A stretch of DNA of 64,000 nt. Source: Aquabacterium sp. GTDB taxonomy: Bacteria > Pseudomonadota > Gammaproteobacteria > Burkholderiales > Burkholderiaceae_C. The stretch is taken from contig JAHFQM010000003.1 in NCBI GenBank assembly GCA_023266355.1, forward strand, positions 124,001-188,000. Reading direction: 5' to 3'. The notes below the pieces were generated by a model. It did not search any database, had not been told where the DNA came from, and was given only the letters and a program-made list of their open reading frames with translations. Both the position numbers and the translations under genes were made by a program. Shown in pieces: positions 37,352 through 51,020 of the stretch (within the stretch, counting starts at the first letter, position 1; each line of letters begins with the position of its first letter).

Positions 37352-37672
37352 ATGGCGCACGGTGGGCAGTCTTGGCAAACCTGGATCACGCTGGCCATCG
37401 GCCTGCTGGCCCTGGCTTACCTGGTGCGCCGCTGGTGGCCACGCAAAGGGGGCGCCCACCCTGCCCACGGTGGTGCCCACTGCGGCACCGGCACGCCGGG
37501 CGTGCCCACGGCATCGGCATCGGGCAGTTGCCAGAGTTGCAGCGGCGGTTGCGGCAGCGGCCAGGCGAGCGCCAACGCGACGCACGCTGTGCGGTGGCAC
37601 CCAACAGCCCCCGCCGGGACGCCGGTGAGCCATCAGGCCGAAGGCCCATCACCCCAAGGCCGACCCCGGTGA
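37352..37672 (+). CDS. Small Cys-rich membrane protein associated with FeoB
   Basis: 106 residues. One membrane helix at ~11-28 (WITLAIGLLALAYLVRRWW) followed by a His/Cys/Gly/Ser-rich tail: HPAHGGAHCGTG, then CQSCSGGCGSG with four closely placed Cys. It starts 7 bases after feoB with the GAGGTGA Shine-Dalgarno inside the feoB stop region. It resembles small FeoB-associated Cys-rich proteins (a FeoC-like position), which may bind metal or iron-sulfur; no helix-turn-helix of true FeoC is seen. Function unproven. Confidence 0.72.
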   Translation: MAHGGQSWQTWITLAIGLLALAYLVRRWWPRKGGAHPAHGGAHCGTGTPGVPTASASGSCQSCSGGCGSGQASANATHAVRWHPTAPAGTPVSHQAEGPSPQGRPR

Positions 37673-37710
37673 TCGGCAGGCCCGGCCGGCTCGCGCTACA
37701 CTGCGGGCTT

Positions 37711-37827
37711 GCTCCGGGGTGTGTCCCGCGTGTGGCTTGAGTTCGCTCAGGGCCGCGCAGTGACGCTGAGATGGTGATCCACCGAACCCGTTGAACTTGA
37801 TCCGGCTCATACCGGCGAAAGAAGAGC
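37711..37827 (+). promoter_or_regulatory. Thiamine pyrophosphate riboswitch (THI element)
   Basis: Conserved TPP aptamer landmarks occur in order: CTCCGGGGTG at the 5' end, GCTGAGATGG (37764-37773), ACCCGTTGAACTTGATCC and GGCTCATACCGGCGAAAGAAGAGC. P1 can form from GCTC (37711-37714) with GAGC (37824-37827). A -10-like TACACT lies at 37697-37702. The 185 bases between the aptamer and thiC contain a hairpin (37865-37872 with 37900-37907) and CTCTCC (37908-37913), complementary to the thiC Shine-Dalgarno GGAGAG (38001-38006). Confidence 0.93.
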
Positions 37828-37856
37828 TGTCCTGTCTGGCCTGTGGTGGTCCGTGA

Positions 37857-39968
<2,112 letters not shown>

Positions 39969-39972
39969 TCAG

Positions 39973-41189
39973 ATGCGCACCCTGCGGATTGGCATCGCGG
40001 GCGCGGGGCTGCTGGGCCGCTTGCTGGCCTGGCATTGCTCGCGCGAGGGTCACGCAGTGCATGTCTTCGACCCGGCGCCGCACCCGCACCCAGCCCACGA
40101 CGGCCACGGTGCGGCCGGCTTCACGGCCGCCGGCATGCTCAGCCCGCTGGCCGAGCTGGACACGGCCGAGCCGGATGTGGCTGCGCGTGGCTGGCACAGC
40201 ATCGCGCATTGGCGGGCCATCGCGGCGGACATGGGTGAGCAGATCGGCGAACACCCCCTACCACCCCACTTTGCCCAGCACGGCAGCCTGATGGTGGCGC
40301 ACGGCCCTGACCTGGGTGCCGCGCGGCGGGTGCTGTCGCGCCTGGAGCGCCCGCAGGCGCTGCTGGCTGCGGGATTCGCAGCGCACCACGCCCAAGCACA
40401 AACCCAAGCACGTGCCCAGCCTCAGGCGCTGAGCCCCGCACAACTGCACGCGCTGGAGCCCGACCTGCACGGCAGCAGCGGCCCCTTGCACGCCTGGCTG
40501 CTGCCCGGCGAGGCCCACATCGACGCCGTGGCCATGATGCAGGCCCTGCACGACGGCGCCCCCGACGTGCACTGGCATTGGGGCACACCGGTGCAGCAGG
40601 TCACGCCCGGCTGCCTGTGGCTGGCCGAGTCCCTGACCGCACCAAGCACCCCGACAACAGGCCGCCCACGCACCTTCGACCTCGTGTGCGACGTGCGCGG
40701 CATCGGCGCGCGCCCCAGCCTGCCCGTGCGCGGCGTGCGTGGCGAGGTCGTGTGGCTGCATGCGCCCGGCGTGACCCTGCGCCGCCCGGTGCGCCTGCTG
40801 CACCCGCGCCACCGCATCTACATCGTGCCCCGGCCCGGCGAGCGCCTGCTGGTGGGCGCCAGCGAGCTGGAAACCGAAGACCGTGGCCCCGTGACGCTGC
40901 GCAGCGCGGTCGAGCTGATGGCCGCGGCGCACAGCATCCTGCCGGCGCTGGCCGAGGCCCGCATCCTGCGGCTGGACGCCAACCTGCGCCCCGCCCTGCC
41001 CGACCACCGACCGCACCTCCACACGGAACCCGGCCTGCTGCGCCTCAACGGCCTGTACCGCCACGGCTGGCTGCTGGCCCCCTCGCTGGTCGACGAGGCC
41101 TTGCGGGCGCTCGCTCTTACAGGATTACCAGGATTGCCAGGGCTGCCAGACCAGCCAGACACCCGCCCAGCGCCAACCGCGCACACCGC

Positions 41190-41193
<4 letters not shown>
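39973..41193 (+). CDS. thiO: FAD-dependent glycine oxidase (ThiO-like)
   Basis: 406 residues. FAD-dependent oxidoreductase of the DAO family: dinucleotide fold GIAGAGLLGRLLAW, a GFTAAGMLSPLAE segment, PRPGERLLVGASELETED and LRLNGLYRHGWLLAPSLVDEAL. ThiO makes dehydroglycine for thiazole synthesis in aerobes lacking ThiH, and its place between thiC and thiS-thiG fits. The C-terminus carries a short Leu-Pro-Gly repeat (GLPGLPGLP) and overlaps thiS (ATGA). Confidence 0.92.
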
Positions 41194-41456
<263 letters not shown>

Positions 41457-41461
41457 CCGCC

Positions 41462-42310
41462 ATGAGACCCACGCTTCACGCACCAACCCAAGCCACGGCC
41501 GACACCTGGCGCATCGGCGACACCGTGCTGCACAGCCGCTTCCTGCTGGGCACCGCCGGCCACCCCTCGCCCCAAGCCCTGCAAGACGCCATCGTCGCCT
41601 CGGGCAGCCAGGTGCTGACCCTGGGCCTCAAGCGCACGCTGGCGGCCAGCGCGGGTGCCGGACACCTGGGCAGCGACAACGGTTTCGTGCAAACCATCCG
41701 CGACACGGCCCGCGCCCAAGGCGCCCACCTGCTGCCCAACACCGCCGGCTGCCGCAGCGCGCGCGAGGCCATCGCCCTGGCCCACATGGCGCGCGAGCTG
41801 CTCGGCACGCACTGGGTCAAACTGGAGGTCGTCGGCGATGAGCAGACGCTGCAGCCCGACCCCTTCGAACTGGTCGATGCCGCACGGCAATTGGTCGCCG
41901 ATGGTTTCGAGGTGCTGCCCTATTGCACCGATGACCTGGTCAGCGCCCAGCGCCTGATCGACGCAGGTTGCCGCATCCTCATGCCCTGGGCGGCGCCCAT
42001 CGGCTCAGGCCTGGGCCTGCTCAACCCCTGGGCCCTGCGCACGCTGCGCGCACGCCTGCCCGGCATCACCCTCATCGTCGATGCGGGCCTGGGCGCGCCC
42101 TCGCACGCCACCGCCGCCATGGAGCTGGGCATGGACGCCGTGCTGCTGAACTCGGCCGTCTCGCAAGCCACCGACCCGGTGCGCATGGCCCGCGCCTTCC
42201 GCGATGCCGTGACCGCCGGCCGCGAGGGCTTCCGCGCCGGCCTGATGCCGACCAGCGACGTCGCCGTGGCGACCACGCCCGTCGGCGGTCAACCCTTCGT
42301 GCTGCTGTGA
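41462..42310 (+). CDS. thiG: Thiazole synthase ThiG
   Basis: 282 residues. A TIM-barrel enzyme that forms the thiazole phosphate from DXP, dehydroglycine and ThiS-thiocarboxylate. Key segments: FLLGTAGHPSPQAL, KLEVVGDEQTLQPD with the Schiff-base Lys, CRILMPWAAPIGSGLGL, and DAGLGAPSHATAAMELGMDAVLLNSAV. GGAGG Shine-Dalgarno lies in the thiS stop region. thiDE follows almost directly. Confidence 0.97.
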   Translation: MRPTLHAPTQATADTWRIGDTVLHSRFLLGTAGHPSPQALQDAIVASGSQVLTLGLKRTLAASAGAGHLGSDNGFVQTIRDTARAQGAHLLPNTAGCRSAREAIALAHMARELLGTHWVKLEVVGDEQTLQPDPFELVDAARQLVADGFEVLPYCTDDLVSAQRLIDAGCRILMPWAAPIGSGLGLLNPWALRTLRARLPGITLIVDAGLGAPSHATAAMELGMDAVLLNSAVSQATDPVRMARAFRDAVTAGREGFRAGLMPTSDVAVATTPVGGQPFVLL

Positions 42311-42324
42311 GCGACGCCACGCCC

Positions 42325-44025
42325 ATGACCCCATCGCCCCCCATCGTCTGGAGCATCGCCGGCCTGGACACCGCCGGCGGTGCCGGCCTGAGCGCCGACC
42401 AGCGCGCCGCCGACGCCCTGGGCGTGCACCTGTGCCCCGTGGCCGCGGCCCTCACCGCCCAGCATTCGCAAGGCGTGGAGGCCGTCTGGCCGGTGCCGCC
42501 AGACCAGCTCCAGGCCCAGCTGCAGGCCCTGGCCGAAGACCTCGCGCCCAGCGTCATCAAAACCGGCCTCTTGGGCAGCGTGGCCGCGGTGCGCCTGGTG
42601 GCCCAGTGTGTCGACCACTTCCGCGCCCGCACGCCCGCGGGGCAGGACCCGCACCGCCAACTGGCCCTGGTGGTGGACCCGGTGCTGGGCGCCTCGGCCG
42701 GCGGTGCGCCCTTTGCCAGCGAGCCCGTGCGCCAGGCCTACCGCCAGTGGCTGCTGCCGCGCGCCACCGTGCTCACGCCCAACCGCGCCGAAGCGCGCCT
42801 GCTGCTGCAACAAGCAGGCGGCCACGAAGGCCCGCGCGACACCCTGCCCGCCTTGGCCGCGGCCCTGCGCGCTCTGGGCACGCGCAGCGTGGTCATCACC
42901 GGTGGCGACGCGCCCCCTGAGGTGCTCACCCCGAACGGCCAGGCCTGGTGCCTGGACTGGCTGGACACCCCGCAAGCCCAAGGCTGGTTGTGCGCGCCGC
43001 GCCTGGACGCCCCCCACCACCACGGCAGCGGCTGCACCTTCGCCAGCGGCGTGGCAGGCGCCTGGGCCCTGGGGCACGCCGATGCCGACGCCATCGTGCT
43101 GGCCCACATGCTCACCCGCCAGGCCCTCGCGCGAGGCCATGCGGCAGGCCGCGGCGCGGGCCCGGCCCAGGCGCGTGCCGGCTTCGCGGCCGGCCCGGCA
43201 CGCGGCGGCGCCCCCCTGCCCTGGCTGGGCCTGGGCACCGACCTGCCATGGCAACTCAGCCTGGGCACCGGCGCACCGGACACCCCCAGCGCCCCGCCGC
43301 TGTTCGCCCCCTTCACCCCGCCCACCGACGGCCTCTACGGCATCCTGCCCGACCACGCCCTGCTGCAATCGGCCCTGGACGCCGGTCTGCGCTGCGTGCA
43401 GCTGCGCCACAAGCACCCCGCCAGCCTGCAGGCCTTGCAAGCCCAGCTCGATGCCAGCCTGGCCGATGCCGCACAGGCCGGCGCGCAGCTCTTCGTCAAC
43501 GACCACTGGCGCGCCGCCCTGGCCTTGCCGCCGCGCATGGCGGCCGAACCCGGCTTCCGCCTGGGCGTCCACCTGGGCCAGGAAGACCTGCAGGCCCTGA
43601 GCCCCGACGAGCGCGCGCGCCTGCTGGCCGAACGCGACCGCATCATGCTCGGCCTGAGCTCGCACAGCCTCTGGGAGCTCGCCCGCGCCGCCGGCTGCGG
43701 CGCCAGCCTGATCGCCTGCGGCCCGGTGCAAGCCACCACCACCAAAGACATGCCCTGGCAGCCCCAGGGCGAAGACAACCTGCGCTGGTGGCTGGCCCAC
43801 AGCCCCGCGCCGGTCGTGGCCATCGGCGGCCTGCTCACCCCGGCCGATGTGCGCCGCTTTGCCGCCTGCCAGCCGGCGGCGCTGTGCGTGGTGCGCGGCC
43901 TGGGCCTGAGCGCCGCGACCATGCAGGCATCGGTGCCGGCGCTGCGCTCCGCCGTGAAACTGGGGCGCAGCGAACTGGGCGCCCCACCGGTGAACGACCC
44001 CGATTTGCCGCACCCCGTGCTCTGA
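42325..44025 (+). CDS. thiDE: Fused HMP(-P) kinase / thiamine phosphate synthase (ThiD-ThiE)
   Basis: 566 residues. N-terminal ThiD (about 1-265): AGLDTAGGAGLSADQ substrate loop and HHHGSGCTFASG anion hole near 231-242. C-terminal ThiE (about 335-545): VQLRHKH, VNDHWRAALAL, GVHLGQEDL, LSSHS, GPVQATTTK and AIGGLL. The ThiD half phosphorylates HMP-P; ThiE joins HMP-PP to thiazole phosphate, giving thiamine phosphate. An Ala/Gly/Pro linker of ~65 residues joins them. A GTG at 42307 overlapping the thiG stop would add six residues. Confidence 0.93.
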   Translation: MTPSPPIVWSIAGLDTAGGAGLSADQRAADALGVHLCPVAAALTAQHSQGVEAVWPVPPDQLQAQLQALAEDLAPSVIKTGLLGSVAAVRLVAQCVDHFRARTPAGQDPHRQLALVVDPVLGASAGGAPFASEPVRQAYRQWLLPRATVLTPNRAEARLLLQQAGGHEGPRDTLPALAAALRALGTRSVVITGGDAPPEVLTPNGQAWCLDWLDTPQAQGWLCAPRLDAPHHHGSGCTFASGVAGAWALGHADADAIVLAHMLTRQALARGHAAGRGAGPAQARAGFAAGPARGGAPLPWLGLGTDLPWQLSLGTGAPDTPSAPPLFAPFTPPTDGLYGILPDHALLQSALDAGLRCVQLRHKHPASLQALQAQLDASLADAAQAGAQLFVNDHWRAALALPPRMAAEPGFRLGVHLGQEDLQALSPDERARLLAERDRIMLGLSSHSLWELARAAGCGASLIACGPVQATTTKDMPWQPQGEDNLRWWLAHSPAPVVAIGGLLTPADVRRFAACQPAALCVVRGLGLSAATMQASVPALRSAVKLGRSELGAPPVNDPDLPHPVL

Positions 44026-44053
44026 GGCCGCGCGCCGCCCGGTGGAATCCCCG

Positions 44054-44080
44054 ATGACGCGGCCCCGGCCCCTGCGTCAT
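44054..44080. repeat. Inverted repeat between thiDE and the sensor kinase gene
   Basis: ATGACGC (44054-44060) and GCGTCAT (44074-44080) are perfect complements with a 13-base GC loop. It could fold at the end of the thi transcript, but no U-tract follows; an operator for the next gene is the alternative. Confidence 0.3.
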
Positions 44081-44120
44081 GCTGAGGCTCCAACCCAGGT
44101 CACCGTGAGGCCGCGTCCAG

Positions 44121-46061
<1,941 letters not shown>

Positions 46062-46079
<18 letters not shown>

Positions 46080-46532
46080 CAGCCACTGCCGCAAGGTGCG
46101 GACCATGTCGCGGTCGTTGTGCAGCCAGGCGTTGTGGCGGTAGTCGTTGTAATAAGCCTCTTCGGCCGTCTGCGCGGCCAGGGCCTCGTAGGTGAAACGC
46201 AGCACCATCTGGCCGGCCTGGGGCTCCTCGATGGCGATGCTCAGGCGGATGGGCGCGGTGTCGCCATGGGCCTGGGGCGTGAAGACCAGGCGCTGCCCCG
46301 GCTCGGCCACGACCTCGTCGTGCATGACGTGCTGGCCGAAATGCACCGTGCGCTGGATGCGGCCAGGTTCGGTCTCGGTCCAGTCGCAACGCTCCGGGCC
46401 CATGGGGAAGCGCTGCGGCGTCTGCACGCGGACCATCAGGCCCCGCCACAGCTGCTCGCGCGTGAACGGCGGCACCACGGTGCCGATGCTGACGCGGGGG
46501 GAGTTGATCTCGATGAGGTGTTCGAAGCGCAT
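46062..46532 (-). CDS. SRPBCC-fold protein (DUF1857/AtaL-like)
   Basis: 156 residues. The opening FEHLIEINSP, FTREQLWRGLMVRVQ and QRTVHFGQHVMHDEVVAEPGQRLVFTP match the DUF1857 branch of the START/SRPBCC superfamily, which binds hydrophobic ligands in a cavity. No catalytic assignment is possible. It is alone on the minus strand, convergent with the kinase gene (18-base overlap) and divergent from bioB. Confidence 0.82.
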
Positions 46533-46683
46533 GTGCCAAGCTTAGCCCAGCCGCGCCCAGGTGACGTCGATGGCACCGGACGTCAATCGGATGCATTCGC
46601 CGTCAACACGGTCACCCAGGCAGAAGGACTAAACTGCGCACTTGATTTTGCTGCCCTTCGCGCTCACCCAGCGCCGAACGCCC

Positions 46684-47781
46684 ATGTCTTCCTGCTCCAC
46701 GTCCACCCAGCCCACCAGCGCCCCGGCCATCGCCGAGCGCCCGATCCAGCTCGTGCCCAAAAAGCCCGTGCTGAACGCCCACGGCTGCGGCGGTGACTGC
46801 ACCGACCCCAACTTCGACAATGGCCGCTGGCCGCGCGCGAAGGTGCTGGAACTCTTCAACCTGCCCTTCAACGACCTGCTGTGGCAGGCCCAGCAGGTGC
46901 ACCGCCAGCACTGGAACGCCAACGAAATCGAGCACGCCACGCTGCTGTCCGTGAAAACCGGCGGCTGCCCCGAAGACTGCGGCTACTGCCCGCAATCGGC
47001 GTCCTACGACACCGGCGTCGAAGCCAGCAAGCTGATGTCGCCCGAGGAAGTGCGCGAGGCCGTGGTCGCCGCCCGCGACGCCGGCGCCAGCCGCTTCTGC
47101 ATGGGTGCCGCCTGGCGCGCCCCGAAAGACCGCGACATCGAGAAAGTCGCCGAGCTGATCGGCGTCATCAAGCAAGAAGGCCTGGAAGCCTGCTGCACCC
47201 TGGGCATGCTGACCGACACCCAGGCCACGGCCTTGAAAGACGCCGGCCTGGACTACTACAACCACAACCTCGACACCGCGCCCGAGCTGTACGGCGACAT
47301 CATCACCACGCGTGACCTGGAAGACCGCCTGCACACGCTGGAACATGTGCGCAAGGCCAACCTGAAGGTCTGCAGTGGTGGCATCGTGGGCATGGGCGAA
47401 ACGCGCGAAGGCCGCGCCGGCCTGATCGCCCAGCTGGCCAACCTGCCCACCTTCCCCGAGTCCGTGCCCATCAACGACCTGGTGCGCGTGCCCGGCACGC
47501 CGCTGGCCGACACCCCGCAGCTCGACCCGCTGGAGTTCGTGCGCACCATCGCCGTGGCCCGCATCACCATGCCCACGGCCCGCGTGCGCCTGTCGGCCGG
47601 TCGCCAGGCCATGAGCGAGGCCGTGCAAGCGATGTGCTTCCTGGCCGGCGCCAACTCCATCTTCTACGGCGACAAGCTGCTGACCACCGGCAACCCCGAG
47701 TTCGAGAAAGACCAGGCCCTGATGGCCAAACTGGGCCTGCAGAGCGGCAAGGCCGTGACCGCCCGAGTGAATGCCGGCTGA
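46684..47781 (+). CDS. bioB: Biotin synthase
   Basis: 365 residues from the ATG at 46684; a TTG at 46642 would extend it but is unlikely. Radical-SAM enzyme that inserts sulfur into dethiobiotin. The 4Fe-4S motif CPEDCGYC, the YYNHNLDT segment and [10 protein letters not shown] are all conserved. The N-terminal ~40 residues (Ser/Thr/Pro rich, then CGGDC) are longer than in E. coli BioB. No other bio gene or obvious BirA operator is seen. Confidence 0.97.
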   Translation: MSSCSTSTQPTSAPAIAERPIQLVPKKPVLNAHGCGGDCTDPNFDNGRWPRAKVLELFNLPFNDLLWQAQQVHRQHWNANEIEHATLLSVKTGGCPEDCGYCPQSASYDTGVEASKLMSPEEVREAVVAARDAGASRFCMGAAWRAPKDRDIEKVAELIGVIKQEGLEACCTLGMLTDTQATALKDAGLDYYNHNLDTAPELYGDIITTRDLEDRLHTLEHVRKANLKVCSGGIVGMGETREGRAGLIAQLANLPTFPESVPINDLVRVPGTPLADTPQLDPLEFVRTIAVARITMPTARVRLSAGRQAMSEAVQAMCFLAGANSIFYGDKLLTTGNPEFEKDQALMAKLGLQSGKAVTARVNAG

Positions 47782-47810
47782 ACATGGGCTGACACCCGGT
47801 AGATCCCTGC

Positions 47811-47837
47811 ATCGCGTCGGGTGACCCGGCGCGATAA
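47811..47837. promoter_or_regulatory. Dyad and -10-like element before the hybrid kinase gene
   Basis: ATCGCGTCGGG (47811-47821) and CCCGGCGCGAT (47825-47835) form an 11-base-pair dyad with a single T/G mismatch (G-U pair in RNA) and a 3-base loop. GATAAT (47832-47837), one mismatch from the -10 consensus, overlaps its right arm, 35 bases before the kinase ATG. It may be an operator for the kinase promoter or a stabilising hairpin after bioB; no U-tract follows. Confidence 0.45.
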
Positions 47838-47871
47838 TCCTCGCCTCCCTGTTGTGTGGGAAGGAGCATGG

Positions 47872-50394
47872 ATGTCGGTCTCTCGTCGCAAGCTGTTCAG
47901 CCTGCGTGCCACGGTGGGTTATGCCGTTTTCGCTGCGGCATGGATCTTCCTGTCGGACCGCGTCCTGGAGCAGTTCAGCGACCCCCAGACGCTGGCCCGC
48001 TTCTCCCTGTTCAAAGGGCTGGTCTTCGTCGCTGCGACGTCCGCCATCCTGTGGGTGACGCTGCAAAACGTCCCGGCCGAGACTGACATCCAGCTGCTGG
48101 AAGGTGCACCGCCCCGCAGCCGCCACATCCGCCTGGCCTGGGGCATCGGCATGCCCGTGCTGGCCGCCACCCTCCAGTGGACCTTCTGGGCGCACCTCCA
48201 ACCCTTTGCGTGGCTGCTGTCGTATCCGGCGGTGTTCGTGGCTGCCTGGATGGGCGGCTGGATGGCGGGCATCCTGGCCACCTTCCTGTCTGCCACGCTG
48301 GCCTGGTTCATCTTCCTGACATCCCACGGGGCCTGGGTCGCGCACACCCCCGGCGAGACCGTCGCGATGGGCGTGTTCGTGACCATGGGCCTGCTCATCA
48401 GCATGGGCATCGAGTGGATGCACCGCACCGAGCAGCGCTCGGGCAACAGCAAGTTCGAGGCCCTCGTCGAACAGACGCTGGCGGGCATCTACATCGTCCA
48501 GGATGACCGCTTCCTCTACGTCAACCCGGAGTTCGCGCGGATCCTCGGCTACGACAGCCCGCAGCAGATCGTTCAGGAGGTGCGCGTCAGCGAACTGGTG
48601 GACCAGGCAGACCGCGAACGTGTGCGCGCGCAGCTCCAGGACCGCTTCGACAACCCGGGCCGCGAGGTCCGCTACGGCTTCGCCGGTCGACGCCGCGACG
48701 GCTCGACGGTGGAGCTGGAAGTCCACGGCCGGGGGCTGCAAACCACCAGCGGCAACGTGGTCATCGGCCTGGCCCTGGACGTCACCGAGCAGCGCCACAC
48801 CGAAATCGCCCTGCGCGAGAAGCAGGCCCTGCTCGACCGCATGAGCACGCTGGCCAAGGTCGGCGGCTGGAGCATCGATGTCGCCAGCGGCACGGGCACG
48901 CGCACGGACGGCGCCGCCCGCATCCTGGACCTCGACCCGGGCGACCCCGCTTCGCTGACCTTCCACGACGGCCTGAAGTACTTCCAGGGCGAGCACCACG
49001 ACCGCATCTCCCGGACCCTGCGCCGGGCCGTCGAACGCGGCGAACCCTACGCGCTGGAGCTGCAACTCACCAGTGCCAGGGGGGCGGTCAAATGGATCCG
49101 CACCCAGGGCGAGCCCGTGTACCGCGAGGGCCGCGTGGTGCGCATCGAAGGCGCCATCCAGGACATCAGCGAGGTGCAGCAAGCCCGCGCCGCACTGCAA
49201 GCCCACCAGGAGCGCCTGGAACAGACGGTCCGCGAGCGCACCGCCGAGCTGGAAGCGGCGCGCCAGGAGGCAGAGCGCCTGACCCGCATCAAGAGCGAGT
49301 TCCTGGCCAACATGAGCCACGAAATCCGCACGCCGCTCAATGGCGTGCTGGGCCTCACACAGATCGGCCTGCGCGAGCACACCGGGCCCGCCCGCCAGGT
49401 GTTCGAGCAGATCAACGCCTCGGGGCGCCTGCTGCTGGGCATCATCAACGACATCCTGGATTTCTCGAAGATCGAGGCGGGCAAGCTGCACATCGAGGTG
49501 CACCCGATCGATCTGCGGGCCCTGATCGATCGCACCGTCGCCATGGTGCGCGACCGCGCCGACAGCAAAGGCCTGGCGATCCACGTCGCGCTGGCCGACA
49601 ACCTGCCACCCACGTGCCTGGGCGATGAGCTGCGGCTGGAACAGATCCTGTTGAACCTGCTGTCCAACGCGGTCAAGTTCACGGCCAGTGGCGAGGTCCG
49701 CGTCAGTGCCGGTTTGCGCGACGCCCACCTGGTGCTGACCATCGCCGACACGGGCATCGGCATGCGGCCTTCGCAGGTCGAGCGCCTGTTCCAGCCCTTC
49801 GAGCAAGCCGACGGCTCGACCACCCGGCAGTACGGCGGCACCGGCCTGGGCCTGACGATCACCAAGCGGCTGGTGGAGATGCTGGGCGGCGACATCCAGG
49901 TCCACAGCGCACCCGGCCAGGGCACGAGCTTCGAGGTGAGCTTGCCTTACCTGCGGGATGAGGCCTCACCGGTCACCCAGGCACCGGTGCCGGCGCCGGC
50001 CTCGGTGCGCACGCGGCGGCTGGCAGGCTTGCGCATCCTCGCGGCCGAGGACAACCCGGTCAACCAGATGGTGCTGTCAGAGCTGCTGGCCTTCGAAGGC
50101 GCCCATGTCACGATGAGCGACAGCGGTGTGGCGGTCGTGGCCGAGTTGCACGCCAGTGGCCCGTCGGCCTTCGACGTCGTGCTGATGGACATCCAGATGC
50201 CCTTGATGGACGGCTACGAAGCCACCCGCCTGATCCAGGCCTTCGCACCGACCTTGCCGGTGATCGGCCAGACCGCCCACGCCATGGCCGAGGAGCACCA
50301 CAAGTGCATGGCGGCGGGCATGGTGGACCTGGTCGTCAAACCCATCGAACTGGAAACCCTGGTTCGGACGCTGCTGCGGCACATGCCCGCCTGA
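47872..50394 (+). CDS. Hybrid sensor histidine kinase with receiver domain
   Basis: 840 residues, start chosen by the AAGGAG Shine-Dalgarno. The N-terminal ~190 residues hold about five or six membrane helices (YAVFAAAWIFLSD, GLVFVAATSAILWV, PVLAATLQWTFWAH, and two more), like membrane-embedded sensor regions. Two PAS domains follow (~205-320 and ~330-435), a coiled coil, HisKA with His483 in FLANMSHEIRTPLNGVLG, HATPase_c (LLSNAVKFT, DTGIGM, GTGLGL) and a C-terminal receiver with Asp773, acidic pair Glu726/Asp727 and Lys823. A His-Asp phosphorelay is expected to end on an unlinked HPt protein. No partner gene is adjacent. Confidence 0.92.
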   Translation: MSVSRRKLFSLRATVGYAVFAAAWIFLSDRVLEQFSDPQTLARFSLFKGLVFVAATSAILWVTLQNVPAETDIQLLEGAPPRSRHIRLAWGIGMPVLAATLQWTFWAHLQPFAWLLSYPAVFVAAWMGGWMAGILATFLSATLAWFIFLTSHGAWVAHTPGETVAMGVFVTMGLLISMGIEWMHRTEQRSGNSKFEALVEQTLAGIYIVQDDRFLYVNPEFARILGYDSPQQIVQEVRVSELVDQADRERVRAQLQDRFDNPGREVRYGFAGRRRDGSTVELEVHGRGLQTTSGNVVIGLALDVTEQRHTEIALREKQALLDRMSTLAKVGGWSIDVASGTGTRTDGAARILDLDPGDPASLTFHDGLKYFQGEHHDRISRTLRRAVERGEPYALELQLTSARGAVKWIRTQGEPVYREGRVVRIEGAIQDISEVQQARAALQAHQERLEQTVRERTAELEAARQEAERLTRIKSEFLANMSHEIRTPLNGVLGLTQIGLREHTGPARQVFEQINASGRLLLGIINDILDFSKIEAGKLHIEVHPIDLRALIDRTVAMVRDRADSKGLAIHVALADNLPPTCLGDELRLEQILLNLLSNAVKFTASGEVRVSAGLRDAHLVLTIADTGIGMRPSQVERLFQPFEQADGSTTRQYGGTGLGLTITKRLVEMLGGDIQVHSAPGQGTSFEVSLPYLRDEASPVTQAPVPAPASVRTRRLAGLRILAAEDNPVNQMVLSELLAFEGAHVTMSDSGVAVVAELHASGPSAFDVVLMDIQMPLMDGYEATRLIQAFAPTLPVIGQTAHAMAEEHHKCMAAGMVDLVVKPIELETLVRTLLRHMPA

Positions 50395-50412
50395 CCCCAC
50401 ACCTGCACGCGA

Positions 50413-50916
50413 TCAGCTGCGTTTCTTGGGCACCCAGGCCCAGACCATCTCGGCCTGGATGGGCTCCTGGCCCGATGCGTCGGTGATGGTCACCGGCACC
50501 GTCACCTCGCCCTTGTCCTGCGTGAGGATCTGCTGGATTTGCTCGGGGCGCAGGCTGGCCGCGGCCACCATGTCGCCCTGCGAGCGGCGCACGTAGTCGA
50601 TCTTCATCGTCTTGATGAGCGGCAGCTTGTCGTCGGGCAGGTTCATGCCCACGCAAAAGCCCGTGGCGGTCTCGGCCAGCAAGGCCATGGCCGCGGCGTG
50701 CACGCCCTGGATGTGGTTTTGCACCTTGCGCTGGTTGCGGATGCGCACCACCACGCGCTGCGGCGTGATCTCTTCGTAGCGCAGACCGGCCGTGCCCACC
50801 AGCGGCACCACGCGGCCCAGCGCGAAGCTGGTGACCCAGGTGCGCAGGCCCTGGGGCAGGCGCTGGAAACCGGCGACGGTGCGGGCGAGCTTGTTCGGGG
50901 TGCGGGCAGTGGACAT
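50413..50916 (-). CDS. DUF4442-type hotdog-fold protein
   Basis: 167 residues. A single hotdog domain: GLRYEEITPQRVVVRIRNQRKVQNHIQGVHAAAMALLAETATG is the typical N-x-H-G-x-x-H-A-A helix of the PaaI/YiiD-like thioesterase group, then KLPLIKTMKIDYVRRSQGDM. Probable acyl-CoA thioesterase-like fold, substrate unknown. It is the first of a minus-strand series with 104 bases to the DUF1501 gene upstream. Convergent with the hybrid kinase (18 bases). Confidence 0.78.
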   Translation of the reverse strand: MSTARTPNKLARTVAGFQRLPQGLRTWVTSFALGRVVPLVGTAGLRYEEITPQRVVVRIRNQRKVQNHIQGVHAAAMALLAETATGFCVGMNLPDDKLPLIKTMKIDYVRRSQGDMVAAASLRPEQIQQILTQDKGEVTVPVTITDASGQEPIQAEMVWAWVPKKRS

Positions 50917-51020
50917 GGTGCGGGCCGAGGAAGGTGGCGGCCAAGGAAGGAGGCCGAAGGGCCCGGATGGTAAGGGCAAAAGCCCCCATCCGCCACACAT
51001 CAGCCACATCCGCTGCGATC

